Source: Bradyrhizobium manausense
Lineage (GTDB): Bacteria; Pseudomonadota; Alphaproteobacteria; Rhizobiales; Xanthobacteraceae
DNA length: 64,000 nucleotides
Direction of reading: 5' to 3'
Assembly (NCBI RefSeq): GCF_018129685.1
Contig: NZ_JAFCLG010000009.1
Coordinates: 1 to 64,000 of the forward strand
Below, piece by piece: positions 16,809 through 25,800 of this stretch. The notes under the pieces were generated by a model, which was not told the DNA's origin, searched no databases, and saw nothing but the letters and a program-made list of their open reading frames with translations. Positions within the stretch are counted from its first letter, which is position 1. Each line of letters begins with the position of its first letter. Made by a program: the position numbers and the translations under genes.

Positions 16809-18404
16809 ATGTCCATGTTGGGTACAAGGCGACTTACCCAAGATGGACATCTCGACATGATCGATCGCGTCAATTCCGACACCACCAGGACTCCAACCAT
16901 TCTGAAGCCGCGCCGGCTGGCGCTGCTCGGCACCGTGGCCGCGCTTGGCGTGGCCGTGCTGGCGGCTTCTCCCGCTTCAACGCCGTTCGGCGTGTCTTCG
17001 CTGATTTCGCCTGCGCAGGCTGCTGAAAGCACCGCAACGCCGCCGGGCTTCGGCGATCTCGTCAGCAAGGTCAAGCCGGCCGTCATCTCGGTGCGGGTGA
17101 AGATCGACCAGGACAACGACAAGAGCGCGATGCTGCAGCAGAACCGGATGGATCAGGACGAAGACACACCGTTCGACCAGTTCTCGCGGCAGTTCGGTTT
17201 CCGCGGCCCCGGCGGCATGAACGGCATGCCGCGCCAGCGTCATCAAATGATCACCGGCGAGGGCTCCGGCTTCTTCATCTCGGCTGACGGCTATGCCGTC
17301 ACCAACAATCACGTCGTCGATCACGCCGAGTCCGTGCAGGTGACGATGGATGACGGCACGATTTACACCGCAAAGGTCGTCGGCACCGATCCGAAGACCG
17401 ATCTCGCGCTGATCAAGGTCGACGGCAAGAAGGACTTTCCGTTCGTGAAGTTCTCCGACCAGAAGCCGCGGATCGGCGACTGGGTGGTCGCGGTCGGCAA
17501 TCCGTTCGGCCTCGGCGGCACCGTCACGGCCGGTATTGTCTCGGCCAGCGGCCGCGACATCGGCAACGGTCCCTATGACGATTTCATCCAGATCGACGCG
17601 CCGATCAACAAGGGCAATTCCGGCGGACCCGCGTTCGACATGAACGGCAACGTGATCGGCGTGAACACCGCGATCTATTCGCCCTCGGGCGGCTCGGTCG
17701 GCATTGGTTTCGACATTCCGTCCTCGACCGCGAAGCTTGTGGTCGCGCAGCTCAAGGACAAGGGCTCCGTCACCCGCGGCTGGCTCGGCGTGCAGGTGCA
17801 GCCCGTGACGGCGGAGATCGCCGACAGCCTCGGCCTGAAAGCCGCGCGCGGCGCGATCGTCGACAACCCGCAGGATGGCAGCCCGGCGGCGAAGGCCGGC
17901 ATCGAGGCAGGTGACGTCATCACCGCGGTCAACGGTGCCGCGATCAAGGACTCCCGCGATCTTGCCCGCACCATCGCAGGGCTGGCGCCGGGCACGTCCG
18001 TGAAGCTCGACATCGTTCACAAGGGCGACAGCAAGATGGTGACGCTGGCGCTCGGCGAGCTGCCGAACGAGCGGCAGGCCAAAGCGGGCGATCAGGCGGA
18101 TGACGGCAAGACGCAGCAGGCCCCCGCCGCGCCCCGTCTCGGCCTCAGCCTTGCCCCGGCCGGTGACGTCCAGGGTACCGGCCAGAAGGGCGTCGTGGTC
18201 ACCGAGGTCGATCCCCAGGGACCGGCAGCGCAGCGCGGCATCCAGACCGGCGACGTCATCCTGAATGTGGGCGGCAAGGCTGTCGCCAGCGTCGGCGACG
18301 TCCGCGCCGAGCTGGCGCAGGCCAAGTCGGCCGGCAAGAACAGCGTGCTGCTGCAGGTGAAGAGTGCGGAGGCGACCCGGTTCGTCGCCGTGCCGCTCGC
18401 CTGA
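16809..18404 (+). CDS. DegP/HtrA-type (Do family) periplasmic serine protease
   Basis: About 531 residues. The N-terminal hydrophobic segment RLALLGTVAALGVAVLAAS works as signal peptide or anchor, with an AQA site near residue 60. The trypsin-like domain has an intact triad: His in TNNHVVDHA, Asp in KTDLALIKV and Ser in GNSGGPAF. Two PDZ domains follow (about 325-410 and 430-525, the latter containing GVVVTEVDPQGPA). This is the DegP/MucD architecture for degradation of misfolded envelope proteins. The start at ATG 16809 has AAGGTGA upstream; ATG 16857 is also possible. A strong terminator follows. Confidence 0.93.
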   Translation: MSMLGTRRLTQDGHLDMIDRVNSDTTRTPTILKPRRLALLGTVAALGVAVLAASPASTPFGVSSLISPAQAAESTATPPGFGDLVSKVKPAVISVRVKIDQDNDKSAMLQQNRMDQDEDTPFDQFSRQFGFRGPGGMNGMPRQRHQMITGEGSGFFISADGYAVTNNHVVDHAESVQVTMDDGTIYTAKVVGTDPKTDLALIKVDGKKDFPFVKFSDQKPRIGDWVVAVGNPFGLGGTVTAGIVSASGRDIGNGPYDDFIQIDAPINKGNSGGPAFDMNGNVIGVNTAIYSPSGGSVGIGFDIPSSTAKLVVAQLKDKGSVTRGWLGVQVQPVTAEIADSLGLKAARGAIVDNPQDGSPAAKAGIEAGDVITAVNGAAIKDSRDLARTIAGLAPGTSVKLDIVHKGDSKMVTLALGELPNERQAKAGDQADDGKTQQAPAAPRLGLSLAPAGDVQGTGQKGVVVTEVDPQGPAAQRGIQTGDVILNVGGKAVASVGDVRAELAQAKSAGKNSVLLQVKSAEATRFVAVPLA

Positions 18405-18428
18405 TCTCCGCTCGATGGCAAATTCAAG

Positions 18429-18452
18429 AGGCGGCCAGCGGGCCGCCTTTTT
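18429..18452 (+). terminator. rho-independent terminator after the DegP-type gene
   Basis: The perfect 8-bp stem AGGCGGCC-AGCG-GGCCGCCT is followed directly by a T-tract, 25 bases after the protease stop codon. Confidence 0.9.
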
Positions 18453-18675
18453 CGTGGGCATCTGCGAGATACCCACAGGCCACCGATAACATTCGCGTTA
18501 ACGGCAGCCATGATGACGGGTTCGTCCGAAAAAGCCGCGTTCGATCTTCAGACTTCGGAATAGTGTGTCGTGCTTCGGCGGCAATGAAGCCCCGAGGCAG
18601 ATTGCTGGAGTGGAACTTCGGACGTCCGGCCGTTTTGTGGAACCGGCCAGTTGTTCGCATTTGATCGGTGCCGAC

Positions 18676-19038
18676 ATGGATCGATTGAAGCTCTCGCTGA
18701 GATGTGCGCTGCTCGTCGCGACCCTCATTCTGTCGACCGGAAGCGCGATGGGGCGTGATGACGGCCGCTTCAAGGATTCGCCGCTCAAGCCCTGGTTCGA
18801 CAGTTTGCGCAGCCATCTGGGTCCGTGCTGCTCGGATGCCGACGGCGTTGCCGTGGCCGATCCTGATTGGGATTCGCACAATGGGCATTATCGGGTGCGA
18901 CTCGACGGAGAGTGGGTCGATGTCCCCGACGAAGCCGTGATCACCGAGCCAAACCGGGCTGGTCGAACCATGGTCTGGCCGGTCAAGACGGTGTTTGGCA
19001 TTTCGATCCGTTGCTTCATGCCCGGCAGCATGATCTGA
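18676..19038 (+). CDS. secreted hypothetical protein (120 aa)
   Basis: The start at ATG 18676 gives a signal peptide (about residues 1-24, LSLRCALLVATLILSTGSAMG) and a mature domain of about 95 residues. That domain contains LGPCCSDADGVAV, a GEWVDVPDEAV stretch and a further Cys near the C-terminus. The adjacent Cys pair and the W/P-rich pattern suggest a compact, possibly disulphide-bonded periplasmic domain. I recognise it as a conserved hypothetical type in Bradyrhizobium but know no function. An in-frame upstream extension lacks export features and is not favoured. Confidence 0.7.
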   Translation: MDRLKLSLRCALLVATLILSTGSAMGRDDGRFKDSPLKPWFDSLRSHLGPCCSDADGVAVADPDWDSHNGHYRVRLDGEWVDVPDEAVITEPNRAGRTMVWPVKTVFGISIRCFMPGSMI

Positions 19039-19044
19039 CGGCGG

Positions 19045-19314
19045 TCAGCCTCGCCGCTTGGCGGATTTGCGTACCGCGCTCTTCTTGGTCGTTTTCTTGG
19101 TCGTCTTCCGCTTGGATGCCTTCTTCGGCACCTTCTTGCCTTTCGCGCGCGCTTCGGACAGGGCGATCGCGATCGCCTGCTTGCGGCTCTTCACGCGTCC
19201 ACCGCGACCGCGGGGTCCGCTTTTGGCGGTGCCCTTCTTGTAACGCCGCATCTCGCGCGCGACGTCATCGCCGGCGCTGGGTGAATAACGGCGCTTGGCT
19301 GCCTTGCGTGCCAT
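19045..19314 (-). CDS. Lys/Arg-rich DUF6496-type protein
   Basis: An 89-residue, extremely basic protein. The N-terminal half contains REMRRYKKGTAKSG and SRKQAIAIALSEARAKGKKV, the hallmark of DUF6496 proteins. The C-terminal 30 residues are a histone-H1-like Lys/Ala/Thr tail. DNA or RNA binding is likely from charge alone, not demonstrated. The ATG (19314) is preceded by GGGAGAG on the minus strand. An EcfG-like promoter (19342-19366) stands upstream, suggesting induction in general stress. Confidence 0.75.
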   Translation of the reverse strand: MARKAAKRRYSPSAGDDVAREMRRYKKGTAKSGPRGRGGRVKSRKQAIAIALSEARAKGKKVPKKASKRKTTKKTTKKSAVRKSAKRRG

Positions 19315-19341
19315 CAACTCTCTCCCTTGGCGTGGCAAGAG

Positions 19342-19366
19342 AACAAGACTGCCGACGCAACGTTCC
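19342..19366 (-). promoter_or_regulatory. EcfG-like promoter for the DUF6496 gene (one -10 mismatch)
   Basis: The minus strand reads GGAAC-N16-TGTT. The consensus for Bradyrhizobium EcfG is GGAAC-N16/17-CGTT. It lies about 30 bases upstream of the start codon. Confidence 0.5.
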
Positions 19367-19384
19367 AAAAGCGCGAGCAGCCCG

Positions 19385-19579
19385 TCAGAAGGAGTTGGCG
19401 AGCTCGATCTCCGCCTCCAGCACCTGGATGCGGCGCGCGGCTTCGGCAGAGGACAGGCCGCGATCGTATTGCGCGGGCTGATAAGCCTCTTCGCTCAGCC
19501 GTTTCAGCCGCAGCCCTTGCGCCCGCGTCATCTGCTCCATGAGAAAAGCCTTGGCGTCGTATTTACCCTGAACCTGCAT
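19385..19579 (-). CDS. small protein, DUF3072-like
   Basis: A 64-residue protein with MTRAQGLRLKRLSEEAY and LSSAEAARRIQVLEAEIE, matching the two-helix pattern of DUF3072-type proteins (MTxAQxxxLKxLSEEA...LTxAEAxxxI). The ATG follows AGAGGTC on the minus strand. Function unknown. It is in tandem with the Lys-rich gene on the minus strand and divergent from the next small gene. Confidence 0.65.
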   Translation of the reverse strand: MQVQGKYDAKAFLMEQMTRAQGLRLKRLSEEAYQPAQYDRGLSSAEAARRIQVLEAEIELANSF

Positions 19580-19640
19580 CTGACCTCTCCGTTCTGAATT
19601 CGTGACTTGACTATATGTTCTTATTCTGTTCTAACAAGCC

Positions 19641-19904
19641 ATGGACAACAGAATTAATGAAATTCGACGCAAAATCAGTGCCTTGAGACTGGAGATGGCC
19701 GATGTCGAGGCGGCCGTGCGCGATCTCGTCAATCGCGACCGCGACTGCTCTGGGATGGCCCAGGCGCAGATGGATCTGCGCCGGAAAATCGATCTGCTGA
19801 TCAGCGAATGGAAGGCCGCCGGCGGCGGCGAGATGTTGCCCGACATCCGCGATCGGGTGCGCCTGCGTCCGCTGAAGAATGCGAGCAGGCCAGTACGCCG
19901 CTGA
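19641..19904 (+). CDS. small coiled-coil hypothetical protein (87 aa)
   Basis: Starts MDNRINEIRRKISALRLEM and continues as charged helix with heptad-like spacing to about residue 60; the C-terminus is basic. No signal or TM segment. It lies divergent from the DUF3072-like gene across an AT-rich gap of about 60 bases. The next two genes follow in the same direction. Function unknown. Confidence 0.6.
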   Translation: MDNRINEIRRKISALRLEMADVEAAVRDLVNRDRDCSGMAQAQMDLRRKIDLLISEWKAAGGGEMLPDIRDRVRLRPLKNASRPVRR

Positions 19905-19926
19905 GGCACGTGGGTGGAGGCTGGCC

Positions 19927-20136
19927 GTGGAAGAAGACCCGGACACCTACCGGATTCTGAAATTGCGTGCCGAGATCCTCGAATTGGGCTCTGCCATCAG
20001 GCAATTGCAGCGGGAGGGCCTGGACGATGCGGCGGCTCAGCTCCTGATCGCGCGCAAACGCGCGCGGCTCGACCATCTTGTGAAGACCGGCTCTCCGGGC
20101 GGGCACCTTAACATCACTGACATCCGACGCAGCTAA
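19927..20136 (+). CDS. small hypothetical protein (69 aa)
   Basis: The GTG at 19927 is chosen because GGGTGGAGG lies about 8 bases upstream. The product, VEEDPDTYRILKLRAEILEL and on, is a charged helical protein ending in LDHLVKTGSPGG. An ATG at 19879 in the same frame overlaps the previous gene and has no good ribosome binding site. It is probably co-transcribed with the 87-residue gene, 22 bases upstream. No known function. Confidence 0.55.
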   Translation: MEEDPDTYRILKLRAEILELGSAIRQLQREGLDDAAAQLLIARKRARLDHLVKTGSPGGHLNITDIRRS

Positions 20137-20171
20137 AGCGGTCGCGCAACGCGACATGCTGGAGCTCGTCA

Positions 20172-20372
20172 ATGCCGCATGCCGAAATGGCCGCCCTGTT
20201 GCGGGCGGTGCTCGATGAAGTCTGCGCGGAAATTTCTCTATCGGATACCGCGACGCGCGAGCGCGTTTTCGCGAAACTCAATGACCTCGCCCGCTCAGGG
20301 CAATGTTCGGTCGACGATTTGAGGCGCGCGGGCCGCGATGCGCTGACCCGTGCGCCCACCATGTGGCCTTGA
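20172..20372 (+). CDS. small hypothetical protein (66 aa)
   Basis: MPHAEMAALLRAVLDEVCAE followed by ISLSDTATRERVFAKLNDLA gives a short all-helical cytoplasmic protein. TGGAG lies about 9 bases before the ATG. A strong bidirectional terminator begins 13 bases after the stop. The function is unknown. The layout suggests it is the last gene of a three-gene small-ORF transcript from about 19.6 kb. Confidence 0.6.
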   Translation: MPHAEMAALLRAVLDEVCAEISLSDTATRERVFAKLNDLARSGQCSVDDLRRAGRDALTRAPTMWP

Positions 20373-20385
20373 GGTGCTCTATTGG

Positions 20386-20411
20386 AAAGGCCCCGCTGTC
20401 GCGGGGCCTTT
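20386..20411. terminator. bidirectional rho-independent terminator
   Basis: AAAGGCCCCGC-TGTC-GCGGGGCCTTT is an 11-bp perfect stem with A/T tracts on both sides, placed between convergent genes ending at 20372 and 20428. It can serve both strands. Confidence 0.92.
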
Positions 20412-20427
20412 AGTCGTGACGAGCCTG

Positions 20428-20664
20428 TTACTTGGTGCTGCTCGGCGCGCTCTTGTTGGACATGGTGCCGCTCTGATCGGCGCCGGGAGCGGAGCCGCCT
20501 TGGGCCGTGGGTTCGCTGCCCTTCGACTTCATGTTGGCGCCCGTCGTCGTCTGCGACATGGAAGAGGAGTGATGTTTCTTGTGCGACTTGGCCTGCGCGG
20601 CCAACGGCGCGGCGGCAAGGCCGGTTGCCAACATTGCGGCGAGAGCGAGCTTGATCGTCTTCAT
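20428..20664 (-). CDS. small secreted Ser/Lys/Gly-rich protein
   Basis: The start at 20664 gives a signal peptide, MKTIKLALAAMLATGLAAAP, with cleavage after AAQA. The mature chain is about 50 residues, disordered, with KSHKKHHSSSMSQTTT and Gly/Ser-rich sequence. There is no catalytic motif, and a short periplasmic stress protein is a fair description. An EcfG-like promoter lies at 20703-20727. A bidirectional terminator follows the gene. Confidence 0.7.
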   Translation of the reverse strand: MKTIKLALAAMLATGLAAAPLAAQAKSHKKHHSSSMSQTTTGANMKSKGSEPTAQGGSAPGADQSGTMSNKSAPSSTK

Positions 20665-20702
20665 ATGGGGGAACTCCCTGAGTTGAATCGACGCAGGCAG
20701 CC

Positions 20703-20727
20703 AACCGCCACTCGCCGCAGGAGTTCC
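20703..20727 (-). promoter_or_regulatory. EcfG-like promoter for the small secreted protein gene
   Basis: The minus strand reads GGAAC-N16-GGTT (one mismatch in the -10), about 40 bases before the start codon. Confidence 0.5.
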
Positions 20728-20757
20728 TGGCAAATTCGGAGGACGCGTACGCGCGCG

Positions 20758-21015
20758 TCAAGATTCCTTGTTTTCGTCGAGAATGAGCACCGCGCCTGTC
20801 AGCGTTGCACCGATGGAAAACGTTGTCACCATCGTGACGACGACGACGTAGATGGCGCCGCTCCCGCTGTCGTTCAGCAATTCTGCCACCGCAGGATTGG
20901 CCAGAATGAGCGCGAGCGTGAAGGCGAGACCGAGCGCCGCGCCCATCATCGCATGCGTCATCAGCCTGACGAATCCGGCGGGAGAGATCAGGCTTTGCGA
21001 CTTCTTGGCGCGCAT
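20758..21015 (-). CDS. small two-TM membrane protein
   Basis: The ATG at 21015, with GAGGGGCGG upstream, gives 85 residues with two hydrophobic segments (about 21-44 and 53-77) and short charged ends. A start at 21042 would add nine residues. No family recognised. The perfect EcfG-type promoter at 21041-21065 makes it a likely general-stress membrane protein. If transcription starts at about 21032, the upstream ATG would not be on the mRNA. Confidence 0.65.
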   Translation of the reverse strand: MRAKKSQSLISPAGFVRLMTHAMMGAALGLAFTLALILANPAVAELLNDSGSGAIYVVVVTMVTTFSIGATLTGAVLILDENKES

Positions 21016-21040
21016 GGAACCGCCCCTCGATTTTGCATGC

Positions 21041-21065
21041 AACGCGGCTGATGATCGCAGGTTCC
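21041..21065 (-). promoter_or_regulatory. perfect EcfG-type promoter (GGAAC-N16-CGTT)
   Basis: On the minus strand GGAAC is 21065-21061 and CGTT is 21044-21041, with exactly 16 bases between. It sits 26 bases before the start codon of the two-TM protein gene. Confidence 0.75.
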
Positions 21066-21156
21066 ATCATCGTGAACGATTTGTCACGGCAGGCTTCATC
21101 CGGCGTTCATGCCGACCTTGCGAAGATGAACGGCATCAACACGGGAACATTTCGCT

Positions 21157-21378
21157 ATGGCTAAGGTGGTTTTTCTCTATCGCTCGCTGGCTTACCGCAA
21201 CGCTGCGGCGGACATGTTGCGCAAGGCGCGCAAGCTGCCGCCAGGCGCAGAGCGAAGCGCCGCTCGTCGTTACGCAACGGCCCTGCGTGACCTCGCACGG
21301 ACGGAAGCCTGGCTCGAAGGGCGCGTCGCCGATGAACCGCAGTCGATGCCGCGGCTGAAAATTGCCGCGGCGCGCTAA
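21157..21378 (+). CDS. small basic hypothetical protein (73 aa)
   Basis: MAKVVFLYRSLAYRNAAADM then a basic helix ending RLKIAAAR. It is hydrophilic and helical with net positive charge. No family recognised. It ends tail-to-tail with the HWE kinase gene, and the two stop codons overlap (TAA at 21376-21378 on plus, TAG at 21377-21375 on minus). Confidence 0.55.
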   Translation: MAKVVFLYRSLAYRNAAADMLRKARKLPPGAERSAARRYATALRDLARTEAWLEGRVADEPQSMPRLKIAAAR

Positions 21379-22868
21379 CCCGACGCGCGCTGAAGCTCGG
21401 GAGAGGCGCTCGCCTCGAACTTGTCCTGTGCCGCCGACGTTGCCGCGCTCTTGCGCGTCAACGGAACCTCGAGACGGCACACCAGGCCCTCCGGGCGCCA
21501 ATCGAACAGGGCCCGTCCACCGAGCTGGGATTCGACACTGGCGAGCAGGCTTCTTGTGCCGAAGCCATGCGATTTCGGCGTCCTGACCAGCGGCCCGCCG
21601 GTCTCCTCCCACGTCACGGTGAGCAGATCATCCTCGGCCTGCCATCCGATCGCCAGCCGTCCCGACCGCGTCGAGAGCGCGCCATACTTGGCCGAATTGG
21701 TGAACAGCTCGTGCAGCGCGAGCGCGAGCGTCTGGGCGGTGGCCGGCAGCAACTGCACTTCCGGACCGGTCAGCTTGATCTGGCCCCCGAGCGAATAGGG
21801 CGCAAGCTCTTCCTCGATCAGCTTCGAAAGCTCGGCGCCCTGCCAGCTCGACAGCGACAGGATGGTGTGCACGCGCGCGAGCGCATTGATGCGGCCCTCG
21901 ACCGCGCTGACGTAAGCCTTGACCTCGTCCGCGCGGGTGAGGCGCACGATCGACTGCGCCAGCGCCAGCGCATTCTTGGCGCGATGATCGACCTCGCGAG
22001 CGAGCAGGTTCTGTCGTTCCTCCGCGCGCTTGCGTTCGGTGATATCGACGGTGACGCCGCTCACCCGCACGACCCGGCCGCTGGCGTCGACGGTTGCGGC
22101 CGCCGTGCCGACGCACCAGCGCACCTCGCCATCGGGGCGAATGATGCGAAACTCTCCTTCATAGGCATGGGAGCCGGTATTGAATGCTGCAATGGCCCGG
22201 CTGAACTGGTCGGCATCGTCAGGATGCAGCAGCGCCTGGACATTCGCCGACGTGACCTTGAACGTTTCCGGCGTTACGCCAAAAATGCGGTACTGGCCTT
22301 CATCCCACATCCAGTCGCCGTTGACCCAATCCCAATCCCAGGATCCCATTTTGCCGGCTGCGATCGCCATGCTGCGCCGCTCTTCGCTCTCGCGCAGTTT
22401 TGCGGTGGAGTTTTCCAGCTCGGCCGTACGGGCGCGCACGCGGTCCTCGAGATCCTGGTTGAGCCGTTCGAGCTCGCGCGTCTTGCGATACAGCTCGGCA
22501 AACACCTTGACCTTGGCGCGCAGCACTTCCGGGATGACGGGAACCGGCACGTAGTCGACCGCGCCCATCTCGTAGCCGCGCAGGCGGTCGATGTCGCTGA
22601 CCTGAATGGCGGAGATGAAGATCATCGCGGTCTTCTGGAAGCGCGGATGTTCGCGGATCATCGCCGCGAGCTCGAAGCCGTCGAGTTCGGGCATGCAGAC
22701 GTCGACCAGGATGACCGCGATCTCGGTCCTGAGCAGCACCTCCAGCGCCTCGCGGCCGGACGAGGCGATCACGAGGTTCTCGCCGAGTTCCTTCAGGATC
22801 ACCTCGTAGGCGAGCAGCTTGGCCGGCTGGTCGTCGACGAGGAGGATGTTGACCTTCTCATGGTCCAT
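21375..22868 (-). CDS. REC-PAS-HWE hybrid sensor histidine kinase
   Basis: A 497-residue soluble protein. The N-terminal receiver (1-120) has the acidic pair VDD near 11 and phospho-Asp56 in VILVDVCMPELDGF. A coiled coil (about 125-165) precedes a PAS/PAC domain (about 165-285). The HWE/HisKA_2 phosphoacceptor His295 lies in REVDHRAKNALALAQ, followed by an HWE-type ATPase with HELFTNSAKYGAL. Kinases of this group feed the PhyR/EcfG general-stress pathway in several alphaproteobacteria. The start is 13 bases after the giant HAMP kinase stop, so the two are one operon. The receiver may accept phosphate from the larger kinase. Confidence 0.92.
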   Translation of the reverse strand: MDHEKVNILLVDDQPAKLLAYEVILKELGENLVIASSGREALEVLLRTEIAVILVDVCMPELDGFELAAMIREHPRFQKTAMIFISAIQVSDIDRLRGYEMGAVDYVPVPVIPEVLRAKVKVFAELYRKTRELERLNQDLEDRVRARTAELENSTAKLRESEERRSMAIAAGKMGSWDWDWVNGDWMWDEGQYRIFGVTPETFKVTSANVQALLHPDDADQFSRAIAAFNTGSHAYEGEFRIIRPDGEVRWCVGTAAATVDASGRVVRVSGVTVDITERKRAEERQNLLAREVDHRAKNALALAQSIVRLTRADEVKAYVSAVEGRINALARVHTILSLSSWQGAELSKLIEEELAPYSLGGQIKLTGPEVQLLPATAQTLALALHELFTNSAKYGALSTRSGRLAIGWQAEDDLLTVTWEETGGPLVRTPKSHGFGTRSLLASVESQLGGRALFDWRPEGLVCRLEVPLTRKSAATSAAQDKFEASASPELQRASG

Positions 22869-22881
22869 TCGCGGATCCTAC

Positions 22882-25800
22882 TCAGCGGTGCAGCCACATG
22901 CGGATCGCAAGCAGCAATTGATCGGTGTTGACCGGCTTTGCGAGATAGTCGGAGGCGCCTGCCTCCAGGCATTTCTCGCGGTCGCCCTTCATCGCCTTCG
23001 CCGTCAGCGCGATGATCGGCAGGCGAAGGAAGGCCGGGTTCTCCCGGATCACGCCGATGGTCTGATAGCCGTCCATCTGCGGCATCATGATGTCCATCAG
23101 CACGATGGCGATTTCCGGGTTGGATTCGACCAGCGTCACCGCCTCGCGGCCGGTTGTCGCCGTCAGCACTTTCATGCCGCGCCGTTCCAGCACGCTCGAC
23201 AGGGCGAAGATGTTGCGGGCGTCGTCGTCGACGAGCAGCGCGGTCTTGCCGATCAGATCCTCGTCGGAACTGTTCAGCTTTTCCAGCATGCGCTGCTTCT
23301 CGACCGGCAGTTCCGTGATCACGCGATGCAGGAACAGCGCCGTTTCGTCGAGCAGGCGTTCGGGCGATTCCACGCCCTTGACCACGATGCTTCGCGCCAT
23401 GGTGTGGAGCTCTGCATCCTCTTCGGCCGAGAGTTCGCGGCCGGTGAATACCACGACGGGAACATTTGACAGTGCCTCGTCGCGGCGGATCTGATCCAGC
23501 ACCTCGAAGCCGCTCATGTCGGGCAGGCGCAGATCGAGCACCACGCAATCACAGGGGACTTCGCGCAATGTCGAGAGCGCGCCGGCCCCGGTGTCGGTGG
23601 TGACGATCTCGATGTCGTCGTGATGCAGCAACTCGCGGATCGACAGCTGCTCGGCCTCGTTGTCTTCGACGATCAGCAGGCGCTTGCGCCGCGGTCTTGC
23701 ATACTCCTTGATCTGCGTCAGCGCGGCGGCGACGCCCTCGGTCGTCGTCGGCTTGTTGACGAAAGAGAAGGCGCCGCGGGCCAGCGCATGCTGGCGGTCC
23801 TCGTCGAGCGTGATGATCTGCACCGGGATGTGGCGCGTGAGCGGATTGTGCTTGAGCTGGCTCAGCACCGTCCAGCCGAGCATGTCGGGCAGGAACACGT
23901 CGAGGGAAACGGCGCTTGGCTGATATTGTTTGGCAAGCTCGAGCGCCTCCGCGCCGCGCGCGGCGACCAGGACCTTGAAGCCCTTGTCGCGCGCGAGGTC
24001 GACCAGGATGCGCGCATAGTGCGGATCGTCCTCGACGATCAAGAGGATGCTGTCGCCGGGCTCGATATTGAGCCGGTCGTCCGGCAACTGCTCGGTGACG
24101 CGCTCCGGCGCCGTCGCGGCCGGCTGGAGTGCTGGCGGCTGGTTGTGTTGATGCGGCGAAGGCGTTGCGCGCGGCGCAAGCGTCGGCCCGGAATATTTCA
24201 GCGGCAGATACAGCGTGAACGTGGAGCCCTTGCCGGGCGCGCTGCGCAGATGGATTTCGCCGCCGAGCAGGCTCGCAAGCTCGCGGCTGATGGCGAGGCC
24301 GAGGCCGGTGCCGCCGTATTTGCGGCTGGTGCCGGCGTCCGCCTGCTGGAACGCCTCGAAGATCAGCTTCTGCTTCTCCAGGGGAATGCCGATTCCGGTA
24401 TCGGAGACCTCGAAGGCGATCACGGCCGGCGCGGAGTTGAGCACCGGATGGTCCGTGCCCCAGCCGCCGAGCGCGCCGGCGACCTTGAGCCGCACTTCGC
24501 CTTCTGCGGTGAACTTGAAGGCGTTGGAGAGCAGGTTCTTCAGCACCTGCTGCAGACGCTTGGAGTCGGTGACGATGCTGCGTGCGAGGTTCGGATCGAC
24601 GTCGATCTTGAATGACAGGCCACGGTTCTCCGCTTCGTGCCGGAATGGCCGCCCGACCGTTTCGAGCAGGTTCGCGGTGAGGATTTCCTCGGCGTCGACC
24701 GTCACCGTGCCGGACTCGATCTTGGAGAGATCGAGAATGTCGCTGATGAGGTTCAACAGGTCGGTGCCGGCGCCGTGGATGGTGCGGGCGAATTCGACCT
24801 GCTTGGCGGAGAGGTTGCCGTCCGGATTGTCGGTGAGCTGCTGTCCGAGGATCAGGATCGAGTTCAGCGGCGTGCGCAGCTCGTGGCTCATATTGGCGAG
24901 GAATTCCGACTTGTACTTCGAGGTCAGCGCGAGCTCGGTCGCCTTCTCCTCGAGCGCGCGGCGGGCCTGCTCGATTTCCTGGTTCTTGCGCTCGACCTCG
25001 ACGTTGCGTTCGGCGAGCTGTTGCGCCTTCTGCTCCAGCTGGTCGTTGGTCTGCTGCAACTCACGCTGCTGGGTCTGGAGTTCGGTGGCGAGCTGCTGCG
25101 ACTGCTTGAGCAGGCCTTCGGTCTGCATCGTCGCTTCGATCGAGTTGAGCACGATGCCGATGGAGTCGGTCAGCTGCTCCAGGAACGTCATCTGCGAGGT
25201 CGTGAACGTGGTGAGCGAGGCGAGCTCGATCACCGCCTTGACCTGGCCCTCGAACAGCACCGGCAGCACCACGAGGTTCTTCGGTGCCACACGAAGCAGC
25301 GCCGAGTTGATCGGCACCACGTCGGCGGGAATGTCGGCGACCACGCGAGGGCGCCGGTCGACCGCGCACTGGCCGATCAGGCCGTCGCCGAACTGCAGCA
25401 CGCGTTGATACGGATAGACGCCGTCGCCGGCATAGGAGGCGAGCAGCAAGAGCTGCGGATTGTCCTCGTTTTCGACCTGGTAGATCACGCCGGTATGGGC
25501 GTTCACCAGCGGCGACAGCTCGGTCAGCAGCAGCCGGCCGACCGTGGTGAGGTCGCGCTGGCCCTGGAGCATGTTGGTGAACTTGGCGAGGTTGGTCTTC
25601 AGCCAGTCCTGCTCGGTGTTCAGCTCCGTCGTCAGACGGAGATTCGTGATCATCGTGTTGATGTTGTCTTTCAGCTCGGCCACTTCGCCGCGCGCATCGA
25701 CCTGAATCGATCGCGTCAGGTCGCCCTTGGTCACGGCAGTGGCGACTTCCGCGATCGCGCGCACCTGCGAGGTGAGGTTGGCCGCCAGCAGGTTGACGTT

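Noticed and set aside
18612..18634. GGAAC...CGTT before the 18676 gene
   Set aside because: The spacer is 14 bases instead of 16-17. A similar 14-base spacing at 48005 before gcdH was also discarded.
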